Source: Ostrinia nubilalis (Eukaryota; Arthropoda; Insecta; Lepidoptera; Crambidae). Taken from it: DNA of 64,000 nucleotides. The stretch lies in assembly GCF_963855985.1 (NCBI RefSeq), contig NC_087107.1, positions 7,750,001 through 7,814,000 of the forward strand, read 5' to 3'. The notes beneath the pieces are model-generated. The model ran no database searches and was not told the DNA's origin. It worked only from the letters and a program-made list of their open reading frames with translations. Positions 13,213 through 25,626 of this stretch are shown here, in pieces. The position numbers were made by a program, and so were the translations under genes. Positions within the stretch are counted from its first letter, which is position 1; each line of letters starts with the position of its first letter.

Positions 13213-13507
13213 AAAATAAAACCGACTCCAAAAAACCTACACTAAAACGTAGAAAATTAATTACTAATTACCTACTTATTTATTAGGACGAATTATTAAT
13301 ATTTATGTAGGTAGGTATACCATGATTGATACTTCTGGAGTCGGTGCCAAGATTATGAAACATGTAAAGTTTGCCTGCACCGACTCCAAAAGTATCAATC
13401 ATGGTATACCTACATAAATATTAATAATTCGTCCTAATAAATAAGTAGGTAATTAGTAATTATTTTTCTACGTTTTAGTGTAGGTTTTTTGGAGTCGGTT
13501 TTATTTT
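13213..13507. repeat. Near-perfect palindrome, arms of about 130 bases
   Basis: AAAATAAAACCGACTCCAAA (13213) to 13346 is the complement of 13378-13507, with a 31-base centre. CCGACTCC words mark both the outer and inner ends of the arms. The RNA would form a long hairpin. Confidence 0.8.
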
Positions 13508-13599
13508 TTTTTATAAAATTTTACTTATTTCTTGCTTTTTAGTTAACTAATTATTACCTTGATGTTACCACTGAAGGTAGGCAGTACACTGAGACCAAA

Positions 13600-13990
13600 A
13601 AAAATTGGTTCATAATCGGCGGAGATATTGCGTATAAAAAAGTTCATACCCAATTTTCCACCCTTGGGGGTGAAATATTTTCTTCAAATTCGCATGAAAC
13701 CACCCTTTTGATAATACCTATTCAACAAAAAAATAATCGTTCAAATTGGTTTATAATCGGCGGAGATATTGCGTATAAAAAAGTTCATCCCCAATTTTCC
13801 ACCCTTGGGGGTTGTTTTTTTTATTATTAAATTTAAATGGGACCACCCTTGAGGTATTACCTATACGCCGAAAAAAGATTTGTTCAAATCGGTTCATAAT
13901 TGGCGGAGTTATCGCGTAACAAACATAGAAAAAAAAAAACATACGGGTCGAATTGAGAACCTCCTCCTTTTTTGAAGTCGGTTGAAAAGG
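13600..13990 (+). repeat. Tandem repeat of about 141 bases inside a dispersed element
   Basis: ATAATCGGCGGAGATATTGC followed by GTATAAAAAAGTTCAT occurs at about 13612 and 13753, with a third weaker copy at about 13895. The block closes with AATTGAGAACCTCCTCC and TTTTTTGAAGTCGGTTG, a common lepidopteran repeat end. Confidence 0.6.
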
Positions 13991-14199
13991 ATGGTACGGC
14001 CGTGCCGCTTTTTTGCTCGACTTGGTGGGGGCACTGCCGTGCCCCCAGATACAGGTTTGTCTCGCGGCTTCACCCGCGTAAAATTCAGTTTGTTACAGAG
14101 ACAGAGAGATTAACTCAATTTCAAAATAACACTGTAGCTCCATCATAATCCGATCACTAGCTTTTGTGTGAAAGAGAACCAAACATCCATCTATCTATC

Positions 14200-14393
14200 C
14201 ATCCATTTGTGAATAACGCTCCATGATTGACTGCATCACGAAATCTCAAAAACTCCAAGTGCTAGAATTCTCAAATTTCGCATGGGGATTCCTTTTAGAA
14301 GGTAGATGCTCCCTAAGAACGGATTTTACGAAACTCCACCTCTAAGGGGGTAAAACGGGATCCACGCGTGCGAAGTCGCGGGCGGCCGCTAGT
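14200..14393 (+). repeat. CTAGT-ended dispersed repeat
   Basis: CATGATTGACTGCATCACGA, TTTACGAAACTCCACCTCTA and the end GTCGCGGGCGGCCGCTAGT. Confidence 0.5.
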
Positions 14394-14779
14394 TTATAAA
14401 TAAGTAATTCATAGTAATAATAGGTAGGATTTTCGCATTCCTTGGAGCTATATTTCAGTAGCCAGTCACGCACTGCCCGAGGGTAATCTACCCAATTAGC
14501 TGGGATTCCTGGGATCTTGTGATCTCCTTTGTTTTTATGTTTCGGTCATATGTAATTAGTACAAAAGAAATTGAAAAACGAGAGGGTGGAAAAATCTTTT
14601 CTGTTTTTGGAACAAAGGAGTCCTTGTTAAGTTAATAATTGCGTTTTCAAAGTGCTTGTAGCTCAGTTGCTACAGGGTTTGGCGATCATTTATTTATTTA
14701 TGTAGATCACTTATAAAGTTCTTAATTATAAAATGCGATACCTACTTACACAGTTTTCACTATAGGATAGGTGTACAGC

Positions 14780-14890
14780 ATACTTTTGACCGCTTAACTT
14801 TTGTAGTATAATGCTAAGGCCACCTATCTCAGATCTAGAGGTCGTGGGTTCCATTCTCAGTAGTAGGTATGTAGCAAAATCTGTTTTGTT
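14780..14890 (+). mobile_element. tRNA-headed SINE fragment
   Basis: A B-box-like GTCGTGGGTTCCATTCTC at 14845-14862 and an A-box-like GTAGTATAATGCTAAGG upstream. Diverged. Confidence 0.35.
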
Positions 14891-16097
14891 AGGTTCATGG
14901 TAGGGGCATGATCTAAGTCCACCTAACTAACTACCACCATATTACCTAGGTCTGTTACCATAACTACAACGTTAACAGCATTAATAAAGCTTGTTTTGTT
15001 TTCTTTATTTTTTTCTTTTATTTAATTGTTACATATAGTTTTAGTAGATACACAGTCCCAGCAGTGAGACTTATTTAAACCAATTTATTATTTTGTAAGT
15101 ACTCACCTTTACACCTACATAAAAACAAGATACAAAACCATTAACCCATCCAAGTACCTATTTCTTTCAGATATGAGAATAACATGAGTAGTTAGAACTG
15201 TAATAAAAGAGATGGGAGTGGGCACAGAATAGTAAAACGGACATAAACTTTATGCCCATAGCAAATGGGACTACTCGTATACTAATTGATTATTACTTAC
15301 CGATAAATGGGCTTTATTACAAACCCTACTTAATAATACTCGTAATAGCCGAGGTGAAAGAGAGGTTAACACAATAATGGGAAAAATGACAAATTAATAT
15401 TATCACAGTATTGTTTAATTAGGGTGTTCTTACTTACTAAGTACCTAATTTAATTGGGCGTTCAATGAATCCTACTGACTATTCATTTCAGGGAATTCAA
15501 AGGTTAAACTTAGAAGGATAATGAATGAATAATAAACAACATTAAAGAGCAATGTATAGAGAGAAAGCAAGAAAGAAACGATTTTATTTAGCACTAAACA
15601 CACATTAATTTTTATACTTATGTGCCAAAAGAGACCCCTACTCAGGCCACTCTTAGATCATACCAGAATGCTTAATCTTGCAAGTAATAATAATTCGAGG
15701 CTAACTTCAACAAAGCAAAATAATTTAACACATACAGGCCAACTGTCAAAAAAATAAACGACCTTTTTTACCTTTCAGGGACAATAAAAGCAGAAACTGC
15801 AAAGATCAAAGAAAACAATGTAGCCTTTAAAAAGGGAACTTACTAAACTGGCAACATTGTTATGAGCTAATTAGGTAACTTAGTTTCATAATCAGAGGCA
15901 CTTTATCAAACAGTTCACTTTCACGGCATAAGTCATACAAATGTAGTTTTACAAAACTATGTACCTATGTATGACTATTTACTTTTAGTTTGTTTACCAC
16001 AGTAAATAGAAATATCACAAATGAATATCTAAGAGCGCTTTCTCAAGATAATCCAGTAATGTGGGATCCCGCAAAACTGAACTGTCGTGTGAACACA

Positions 16098-16250
16098 AAG
16101 GCGCAGAACCACCGATTTTAGTTGGCCGATAGTTGGGCCCGATTCTAAATTGTATCAAGAATCGTGTAATGAGAATTGTGTAATGAGTGTACTGATTAAC
16201 AGCCCCACCCCAACAATCGGCCAACTAAAAATCGGTGGTCTGCGCCCAGG
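16098..16250. mobile_element. Family D MITE copy
   Basis: GGCGCAGAACCACCGATTTT to AAATCGGTGGTCTGCGCCCA, inverted ends of about 40 bases around a shortened core. Confidence 0.65.
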
Positions 16251-17012
16251 CAAAAGTGTGTTTGAAATTCAAAAACCAAATTCGAACAGATCGGTTTTTT
16301 ACGAGACAGTGCAAACGGCATGTTCGTTCGTACGAATATTATTATTAAAACACGAGATATTACTACTAAACGGGATCCTGCAAAAAACGGGATATATCTG
16401 CGAGAAAGAGCTCCTAAATATAAGTCTCATCTCAGTTCTTGGAATCATATTCGCGGGATCTTCAATAAATTGGCGTAAGCTCGTAAACTCGCGCAATGGA
16501 AAATCAATCATCTTGTCCCGACATATCGTAAATTAGGGGGGTACACACTGCGTTGAATCATATTCGCAAGGACATATCAGTACAGTCATCGTGGTATCGT
16601 GGCGCGACGTACAACGCATGTCGTGTGTCGTGCAAATGAACGCTGTGAGCACTTTAAAATGTTCTTTGAATTTTGAAATTTATTTTCTTAAAACTCGTGG
16701 AATCCTAAGTGATCGCATGAGACCGCGATAACATTAATTGATTTATATTATCTCGACTCGCTGGTACTTGAAGGGTTAAAGTTTAAGGATTAGTAATTCT
16801 TGTGCGGTTCATGATGAAAGAAAAAGTGACTTCACAAGTTCAAGTATAAAAGTTAACTTCTCTCAAGTATCAAAGTTAAACTTGGCCTTTACTGGTTGAG
16901 TAGATCTTTATTACTCAGGAGTCGCAACGCTACACACGAGAGAAAGAATTGAATCCTGGAACGACGAGTTTACTTTTGAATACAAAGATACGACATCATA
17001 TCGTGCCGTCGC

Positions 17013-17160
17013 GTCAGAGACAAAGGACACGATGCGTTGCGGCGCCTCACCGCAAAGATATCGCGTGGCGCGGCGCCGCACCGCCCGTGTGTCCGCCACA
17101 GATATTTCTATGTAAGACGACGCACCGCCACCGCAACGCATCGTAAGCTTTGGCTCTGAC
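17013..17160. mobile_element. GC-rich MITE with GTCAGAG ends
   Basis: GTCAGAGACAAAG and CGATGCGTTGCGG at the left are matched by CCGCAACGCATCG and CTTTGGCTCTGAC at the right. It explains the CpG-rich stretch and the frames across it. Confidence 0.6.
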
Positions 17161-17374
17161 GGTTGTATCGCGTCACAATGATGAGTCCTTGCCCTTGCAT
17201 AGTAGATGGCACTTAAAGATAAATGTATAATATTTGATGACGAGTTTACTACCGGGTGTGAGAGGGATAACTTAAACGGTGTTATCACTATTGCGATCTG
17301 TTATACTTTATTATTCTTTCCCTTTTATATAAATCTACTTTTGCTCCTTTTCCCAAACAAAAGCCTAATACGAG

Positions 17375-17475
17375 TAGTACGAGAGGGGACCGAAAGATAC
17401 CCTACGTCACTTGATACTAAGATAAGCTCCATGGCACACGTGACGTAGGGTATCTTACGGTGCCCTCTCGTACTA
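17375..17475. mobile_element. 101-bp hairpin element
   Basis: TAGTACGAGAGGGGACCGAA and GATACCCTACGTCAC pair with GTGACGTAGGGTATC and TGCCCTCTCGTACTA, leaving a loop of about 30 bases. Confidence 0.65.
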
Positions 17476-17745
17476 TAACAACTGTTTATTTTGCAGTCAA
17501 CCAATTATTTTATTTAAACTGGTGCCCTACATTATTTCTAAAAACTAAAACAACAAATAAAACTTTTCATATTTCAGTCTGAAAAATGCACGTGTAGAAT
17601 ACCTTAGAAAACCTATTTTAACGGTGTTACCTGCTTAATAAAACTCTATTAAAGTAGAAAATTACTTGGGTCAAGTTTGTGAACCAAAGAACGTAGTTGG
17701 TTATAACTGTGACGGCAACGAGATTTGAAATTAAGGTCTGAAAAT

Positions 17746-18134
17746 AAGGCCCAGTTTTCACCAAGCGGAGCGGAGAGCAGAGAAGTTTTTTCAATAACCA
17801 ATCAGATTCCATTATTTGCACATCTCCACTCCGCTCTGGTTCAGTGGAAATGGATCGAGCGGAGAAGAGCGGAGACGACTCGGGCGCACTTGTTTTTCTA
17901 TAGAATTTGACAGCGACGGCATGATGCGGAGATACGGAGAAGAGCGGAGCAATGCGGTGCGGTGTTTCATAGTAGCAATAGACTGACAGCTGACAGCTAC
18001 GCACAGCTCACACATCTCTCGTCTTCGCAACGCTCCGCTCTTTTCCGCTCCGCTTTGGTGGAAATGGCCTGCCAGCTTCTCCGCACATCTTCTCTCGTCT
18101 CCGTACCACTCCGCCTTGGTGGAAACCGAGCTTA
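17746..18134. mobile_element. Inverted-repeat element rich in GGAGCGGAG words
   Basis: AGTTTTCACCAAGCGGAGCG at the left and CTCCGCCTTGGTGGAAACCG at the right are inverted ends. TCCGC or GCGGA words occur at least a dozen times inside, in both orientations. The minus-strand frames of up to 125 codons across it are incidental to this GC-rich repeat. Confidence 0.55.
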
Positions 18135-20587
18135 AGACTATTTTTTTATAAAAGTATGCTTTTTTGAAAAGTATTGATGGGATGACTGGATATCATTTTG
18201 AAAAGTTTTTGGGTATCGCAAAGTAAGTTCCGAACTAAATAATAAACTCTTGATAAGTCACACCTAGATATGTTTCAGATCAGAAAAGGTATTGGTAGTA
18301 ATAGAAGTTTACTTGAGCTTATGATAGCTCATAGACTAGATATTATGATTACTAAGTATCGTGAGAATCATAAAGTGGGAAAAATGGTTGCAAATTGTGA
18401 AATACACGATTGTACACTGACTTACGATCTACACACCGAACGTTAGATGTTAAAAGTATGTACTTAGCTACAATGTTAATTTTCTTGAAATTTAAATGTG
18501 CTTCATTTTGTAAATAACTTCTTATTAGCATAAGAAACCCCGCGAAGAATTCAGTCACTCATCGAAAAGTATAATACGTATAAACCTTTTGTACTAAGAA
18601 ACCTATTCCTTCTAGACCCTTGATAGAAAATGCTGCTCACGTAGAACCAAGTCAACCAAGTCTAGTAAGTACCTACAGTCGGTTCATGTTATTACTAGTA
18701 ACGTTTCCATGGCAACAATAGTTATAGTGGACACTTTGGCTAAAGGCCCATTGGTCAAGGTCGAAAAGTACACAATTTATGTAGTGATTTGAATATTTAT
18801 TAAGAACTAACCTTCACCTGTCTGTAAGTCCACCCTCGTGATATTTTTTCGTACCATAACATGCAGGAACTGTATTTTATTTTTGTGCCTTAATTCCTTG
18901 ATAGGTACTTATTATCTTTATTTTAACCAATAAATTGTGAAAAAATCTGCGAAATAAAAATTATCCATTAGAAAAAAGCAAAATAAATAAATTAAAATCT
19001 GACACGCGTAAGTGAAAAGAAAAACAATTTTCAAAATATATGGTAAGAGTTATAAAACAAACTTTTGTTTCAACTTTGAGAAAGAATAGGTGAAATTATG
19101 GTGGCAAGGTCACCTTAGTTCAAGGCTTTTATTTATTTTATATGAAGTAAACTGACCATGAAATCTGTTTTTCTCATAAGTGTATTTGTTGGAGAACAAT
19201 AACTGAAAGTAACTTTAACTGAAAAAGAATCTGACCAAACTCCAAAGAATGTTATAGTTATAGTTTCCAAGTACCCGCGGTTTTTTGGCACTCCGCATAA
19301 AATTCGTTTGGTCAGTTAGTTTCATTTAAGATCAAAAATGAAGATAAGAATCTTCTTCTTATTCGTTTTGCTCTTGGCAGAGCGGACGTGGTCACGTTGA
19401 ACGAACACGAAGCTAAATAGAGAGTTCTTACCAAATTCACCCAATAAAATAACAAAATAGAATAAATAAGAAATAGGTACTACAGGTAGTAACGAAAATT
19501 TAGTTTTGAAGTCAAAAATAAATAGTACGATAAGTAAATTCTTAAGAAATGTAATTGATGATTTTATCAGAACATTTTCTTCTCGTCCTTTCAAATCAGA
19601 CTAATATAAATATTGCTCAAATTATTTTCTCGTTCCTTTGTTCCTTATTATATGTAGATTGTTTTGTGTCCGTGCCAAACAAATTGTTTTGTTACTGCTT
19701 ACCCATTGAATTGTAGACACCCCATAAAATCAGGGTCATTCTCAAGTCATAATACGTAAAGTATAACAACCATAACTCCGATAACGCGCAGGCGTGACCT
19801 TCAAGCAGCCTTATTGCAAATTTTATTAGTGGTCGTGAACTATCACGCGACCACGACCTCATGGTACGTGACTTCTCAGTCAAATCGACGGAATGACTAA
19901 TTTAAATTAGGTCTTTTTGTTGAATAATAACTTGATTAGCATAAGAAAGTTTTGTTCGTTTTGTTCTATGAGCTTAAATTAAAAACTGCCATTATCAAAA
20001 AACACTGCTTCACATTTTTTGAAGTACTTAAGTAGGTACTCATTGAAACTATTTTTAAAGTAAGGTAAAACAGGTTTTAAGAAAAGCCCATTATCGTAAT
20101 AAGTAATTAGATTTAATACCATTTCTTCATAATAACTATATCCAGTTTTAAGAAGAAGTTCGTTACTTGGAAATTTTCATCAAAATACTTCAAGAAATAA
20201 CATGAAAACAAAAGCCGTTTTCTTTTTAAACATAACAAGTACTGGAAAAATAATAGTGTAACCATACCCTACACGGTTTATAGAAACAAAATACCGATAA
20301 TGTTTATTTTATGCGATAAATGTAGAAAGCCCTACGACAAAGGACTAAGGTTTCTACCTGTCATAATATTTATTTAACAACTGACGTATGAATAAAAGGC
20401 ATCTGGTGTCAAGCAGACCCTTATAACTGTATGTCACGCCTGTCCATACGGAATAAACGCAGGAAAGGTCAAATGTGCCCCTGTCACATCTGTAGATGTG
20501 ACTTGTGTTTACGTTAAAGTGAGACTTTCCTTGAAAGGGATATTGTGAATAAAAATCAAACATGATGTGATAAAGGAACAACACATA
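18135..20587. other. No recognised feature
   Basis: AT-rich sequence; scattered frames of 60-90 codons without motifs. No inverted-repeat ends found. Confidence 0.4.
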
Positions 20588-20731
20588 CGCCCGTATACAA
20601 ACAATGCTTGCTTAAGTGAAGCAGCATATCGAACTCACAGCGTTGAATAGAGCTCTGTGATTGGTTCGTGTGTCACCCTATGCGTCCACGCACACTGTGA
20701 GACCTCATAGTAATGTTTATGAATGCGGGCG
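20588..20731. mobile_element. Family A MITE copy
   Basis: CGCCCGTATACAAACAATGC to ATGTTTATGAATGCGGGCG, 260 bases from the next copy. Confidence 0.65.
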
Positions 20732-20990
20732 ACAGATAGTAACTTTGTGGCATTAAAAGTGTCATTTTACCTCTAATGCCACGAAACTTTAAGCATATGA
20801 TCGTAACAAGACCGCTATTAAAAGGTCTACTTAATAAAATAGGGGTCATGATCCTCGTTATGCCCGTAACTTTCGACTTCAATAAGTAAAATTTTTTAGA
20901 ACGCCTCTTTACGTCGTAAAAGTACTTACTTACATACTTTATGTAAAATGTCAAATATTGTCGTATAGAAACAAACTATCAAAGGTCTAT

Positions 20991-21134
20991 CACACGTATT
21001 CACAAACGATGCTTGCTTGTGAAGCAGAACATCAAATGCACAGCGTTGAATAGAGCTCTGTGATTAGTTCATGTGTCACCCTGTGCGTCCACGCGCACTA
21101 TGAGACCTCATAGTAATGTTTGTGAATACGGGCG
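20991..21134. mobile_element. Family A MITE copy
   Basis: CACACGTATTCACAAACGAT to GTTTGTGAATACGGGCG; TCTAT lies on both sides (20986-20990 and 21135-21139). Confidence 0.65.
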
Positions 21135-21250
21135 TCTATCGCCTGTATTATTCCCAGTAAAATAGGAAGTTTATTTTTAGTGCACAAATTACTTGCCCCA
21201 TCTTCATACTAACCTTTACCGTCAAAGGGCTCTAAAAGCCACTTTGCGTA

Positions 21251-22307
21251 GGGGAGAGTGGGGGAATTGCGGACGCTGAAGGGAAATAACGCACAACATT
21301 CGTACTATTAGTAATAATCAGATTTTCTTTATTAATTATTAATCTTTAGTTAAACATCTACAAAAAAAGTTATACTTATCAAACCAGATCAATCAACAAA
21401 TGGAATATTTTTAGCAAAAACAAAACCTTGTCTGTCCGTAATTACCCGCAGCGCTCGGGGTAAATTCGGACTAACGCTGGGTTAATTACGGACAGGTCCA
21501 CATCACAGACAAAAACCACAAGTAAAGCCTTTAGAAGAACTTCCTGCAGTGCAGTTCTCATGTGCCCACTTGTTACACTTTAAACACCTAATCCAGTCTT
21601 CGGCGGGTGGATGAACGTAGTACTTTTCCTGACAATAAATGCAAAAGCAATCAACATTTCCTTCATTTTCAAAATAATTTAGATTTCTTACACCCTTTGA
21701 TCCTTTTAGCTTATTAGATGTAGTTTTATTTTGTTTTTCTTGGGATTTTCTTTTCTTGTCTAATTTCTTTTGTTCCTTTTCTTCTAGATTCTTTTTTTCT
21801 GGTGTGCTGGTAAAAATGATGGAATGCTTTTTGTTTACTGCCCGTTTGTACCAGTTATTGGTAAATTTTTAAATAGTTTATCGAATTAGGGGTAATTGCA
21901 GACGTCCGTATTTACCCCGCAAGGCTTGTCCGCAATTAACCCAATTGGGTATTTTTAAATCAAAGAGATAAATTTGTAGGTTATGAAAACATTCCATAAA
22001 AAGAAACATTGGCGATTCAAACTTCATTGACAAAGCTATCAATAGATAATATAACTTTTTACCATCACTTAGTATTCAGACCAGTCCCTTAAATTAAAAA
22101 GCACTAAAAATTAGATCAAAATACACAATTTTTTTAAATTTTACCTACCTTTCAAACTGTGCGCAGCCGGCTGTCGTAAGTTTTTGCGTGGCACTAAAAT
22201 GGCAGAAAGAAACAGATGACAGCACCGGGCTGCCGCGGGGGGGAGGGATTGAGTAGGTACTTGCTAGTCCGTATTTACCCCGCGTCCGCAATTCCCCCAT
22301 CCTCCCC
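21251..22307. mobile_element. Pogo/Tigger-like DNA transposon remnant, 1.06 kb, TA flanks
   Basis: The left end GGGGAGAGTGGGGGAATTGC and the complement of the right end (GGGGAGGATGGGGGAATTGC) are inverted over about 26 bases, with TA on each side. At least eight further internal GTCCG(T/C)AATTACCCC-like words lie in both orientations. A transposase 3' end is on the minus strand (21503-21868). It is internally deleted relative to a full transposase gene. Confidence 0.7.
21503..21868 (-). pseudogene. C-terminal 121 residues of a pogo/Tigger-like transposase
   Basis: No ATG opens this frame, so it is a 3' fragment. It reads RAVNKKHSIIFTSTPEK, then a lysine- and glutamate-rich coil, then a cysteine/histidine finger: CFCIYC, DWIRCLKCNKWAHENC and FTCGFC just before the TGA at 21503. 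An IFTSTPEK stretch, a charged coil and a terminal PHD-like finger are typical of DDE transposases of the pogo group in insects. The catalytic DDE part is missing. Confidence 0.6.
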
Positions 22308-23026
22308 TAATTAGTAGACGCAACGAACTTGTGGACAATTGAGTTACGATACTAGTACTCTGACCCAAACTCGGTTACACATTACATTAATAGTCGGTGT
22401 GTACCTCACATAGGGTAGGTACCTAAGAGTAATGATGCCGTTTTAGCTGTACAATTTGAAGGAAACTTAATTTTCAGAAAAGATTTTGTATTTTATTTTT
22501 GAAAGTGATGAATATTATCACTACATAGTAAGTATAAAACAAAGTCACTGTCTGTCCCTATGTATGATCTTTAAAACTACGCAAGGAATTTTGATACGGT
22601 TTTTTTATTAGATAGAGTGATTCAAGAGGAAGGTTTAAAGGTATAGGTACTTAGCACCCGTGCGAAGCCGTGGCGGGTCGCTAGTTTAATATAGACCAAA
22701 AGTATAATTAACAAAAAAAGACATTGAAATAGCTTTTGAAATACATGAATAATGAATTCATGAAACTGTACGTTCCATTATTCGCGAATTTCATTTTACC
22801 AAAAAGTTAAAATGTGGAAATGACAGGTAGAAAAAGTTTTGTAACCTTTATCACGTCAAAACTTTGGCCGCTAACAAATGATTAAAAAGGTAGTAACTTT
22901 TGAGCTGCAGAGTACAGAAAAGAGGAGGGGTCCCTCCTACCTCTGTCAAAAAAATTATGTTGGATTCTAATGACGAAATTTTTTTTCAAATCGGCCCAGT
23001 ACCTACTCAATCTTCTAGATGGTCTA

Positions 23027-23155
23027 CTTAGAGTGAGATATGTCCCAGAGGTCGCGAGAGGAGTCTGGATGCGGGTAGCGCAGGACCGTTCATTGTGGAA
23101 AACCTTGGGGGAGGCCTTTGTCCAGCAGTGGACGTCATTTGGCTGAAATAAGTAT
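23027..23155 (+). mobile_element. RTE-type retrotransposon tail, second subfamily
   Basis: GGGGGAGGCCTTTGTCCAGC and AGTGGACGTCATTTGGCTGA, as at 33128. Truncated at the 5' side. Confidence 0.6.
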
Positions 23156-23229
23156 AAATAAAGAATAATAAAAGAAGCAGGCAGGAAAAGTACGTCAAAC
23201 CGTAACATTGGACAAGCACGCAAGACTAA

Positions 23230-23366
23230 CACCCGTAATTCACAAACGATGCTTGCTTAAGTGAAGCAGCAAATCGAACGCACCGCGTTGAATAGAGCTC
23301 TGTGATTGGTGTAAACCTGTGCGTCCACGCGCACTGTGAGACCTCATAGTAATGTTTGATACGAGT
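23230..23366. mobile_element. Family A MITE copy
   Basis: CACCCGTAATTCACAAACGA start and the shared core GCACTGTGAGACCTCATAGT; the right end is degraded. Confidence 0.6.
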
Positions 23367-23627
23367 GAAAGATATTAACTTCACTACCTAAAACTTGCAT
23401 CTCCAAAAGGCACGCCACCGAAATTATTAAGTACGTTACGTTTTATTTGACTTCGTCTAAAATTGAACCCGGCATCGTCTAGCCAGAGGCCAAAGGGCGT
23501 CTAGCCAATATTATTTGTTGACAAAGTTGGTCTTGTATTCCTTCAGACTTCAGGATAAAACTGCGGCGAGATTGTATGGGAAACTAAGCCAGGAAAAAAT
23601 AGTTTTATGTAGAGAAATTGATCTCAT

Positions 23628-23690
23628 AAAGGTTGCAGGAAGGCGCTAGATGCAGGCCGCTACCAACCGGTCATTATGGAAATTATATGT
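23628..23690 (+). mobile_element. RTE retrotransposon C-terminal fragment
   Basis: GGCGCTAGATGCAGGCCGCT and ACCAACCGGTCATTATGG match the coding end of the intact RTE (RRWMQAATNRSMW region). Confidence 0.5.
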
Positions 23691-24418
23691 TCATTGTTCA
23701 GCTATGTTCACTTATGATGATTATAATGAGAGAAATCAACTGTTTTTCGCTAGTGTAGGAATAAACATCACCTTCATTAGACTGAGACTGCAATCCTGCG
23801 ATAACCAACTTAGGACAGTTAATTGTTGAATAACCTCTTTAATTGCTCGTATACTCTCATGATAATTTTTGTTTCGCGTTATGGTGAATAAAGACAAAGG
23901 TACCTAGTTTGAAGTTACAACTTTAAACTGCAGTATTGGCATTAGAATAGCCAATGCAATGGTTAGATCTAGTAACAAATATACATTGATTAAATTAAAT
24001 TAGAATAGTTTAATATTGACAAAAGTGTGACATTACATCGTAAAGTATTTATTTTCTTTGTTTCTAAATTAACGGCAGTTATTCTTATCAACGATGTCTC
24101 CTGCAGTGTGATAACCCAGTTATAAACAACAATACCTCACAAATAAGGTGGCTGTAGAAGTACACATAACAAAACTTGAAGTAATATTACTAAATGAACT
24201 TGAGAGCAACTCAGTTATACTTAAACTTACAGCACGCGAGCTAACTAAGTTAACCGCAACTTTGCTGCGCTCGATGCTAACTTAAACTGTTAAGTAATTA
24301 AGGAAATGAATTAACTTTGTTAAGCACCGCACCTGGTTTGAAGATCAATATTAGATGTAATATCAGATAAGTTAATATTGGCTAAGTGTGAGCTGTAGCC
24401 ATTTATTAATTTAAAAAG

Positions 24419-24641
24419 ACTAGCTTTCCGCCCGCGGCTTCGCCCGCGTGGAATTTTGTCTGTCACAGAAAAACTTTAACACGCGCGTTTCAAAAATCGG
24501 GATAGAAACTATCCTATGTCCTTTCCTGGGACTCAAACTATCTCTATGCCAAGTTTCATCAAAATCGGTTCAGTTGTTTAGGCATGAAAGACAGACAGAC
24601 AAACAGACAGAGTTTCTTTCGCATTTATAATATTAGTAATA
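24419..24641 (+). repeat. Dispersed repeat starting ACTAGC with hairpin and ending ATAATATTAGTAAT
   Basis: ACTAGCTTTCCGCCCGCGGC, then CGCCCGCGTGGAATTT, AAGTTTCATCAAAATCGGTT, a GACA-repeat run and an ATAATATTAGTAATAG end. This is a widespread lepidopteran unit; pieces recur at 14050, 22645 and 36130. Confidence 0.55.
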
Positions 24642-25626
24642 GATAGTAGGTATAGGTAGATTTTGTAAAGTGTGCATCACACCATTATTTCAACAGACTT
24701 AAGTAATACCTACCAATATAAATAGGTACTTTAATCAAAATGAAGTAAAAAGACTGTTATATGTACTTCGATTCTCGCTATAGTTTTTCTGTTATCTTTT
24801 TTTTTGTTTTATCAAAGATGATTAGTAATTTGTTAGTCCCGTTAGCCCCTCGTACTAAGCTAAATATGCTTGTATCACGAGTGAGCCAACCACAATAGTC
24901 GAGCACAATATTGGAAAACGGCTAATGCTTAATCTTATTAAGAACCAATAAGTAGGTACATGGTCTGTTTTCTGGAATCGTATACAAAGCTCCAACATAA
25001 AATAATAAATACCTAATGTGCTGCTCACAATTTCTTTTGAAATCGCATCATTTACAACTATGAGTATGACGTTTATCTTACCGCCACCGTCTTTACATTT
25101 GAAAAGTACCGTTAACATCTAAACATATTTTTGCAAAAATAGAAATAATTCCCTATAAATTCCTTGTAATTGCTCTTGACATTCAATTATCAGCGTTCAT
25201 TTTATCACGCATTTTCCTGCAACATTTTTGGGAAAACTTTTTCGGGGAAGGAAAGAATTAACTCCTTAATACCTCAGGCACGTGCAGGATTGAGTTACAG
25301 ACATCAGGGGGTCATTGACCTATTTTCAGCATCCCGGAACTTATCACACCCTGCACCAGGACCGAAAACAATTAATTATAATTGCGTGTGTTACTTTTTT
25401 TACGTGATACGAAAAAAATCATTTTATCACTTACAATATCTATAACTATGACAAATCCCATATTGTAGTCCCAAATATGAACCGCAAATTTAAAATTCCT
25501 AAAACAAATTCAAACAACACAAGTAACTTCTAAACAACATCAAAAATTACATACGACTACTAGTCAACTTAAACTTCATACAGTTACATACAAAATTAAA
25601 ATAAAAAACTTACGATTCCGTTACAC

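Noticed and set aside
16150..17288. Frames of 125-128 codons
   Set aside because: They run across the family D and GTCAGAG-ended MITEs, and the remaining part shows no motif.
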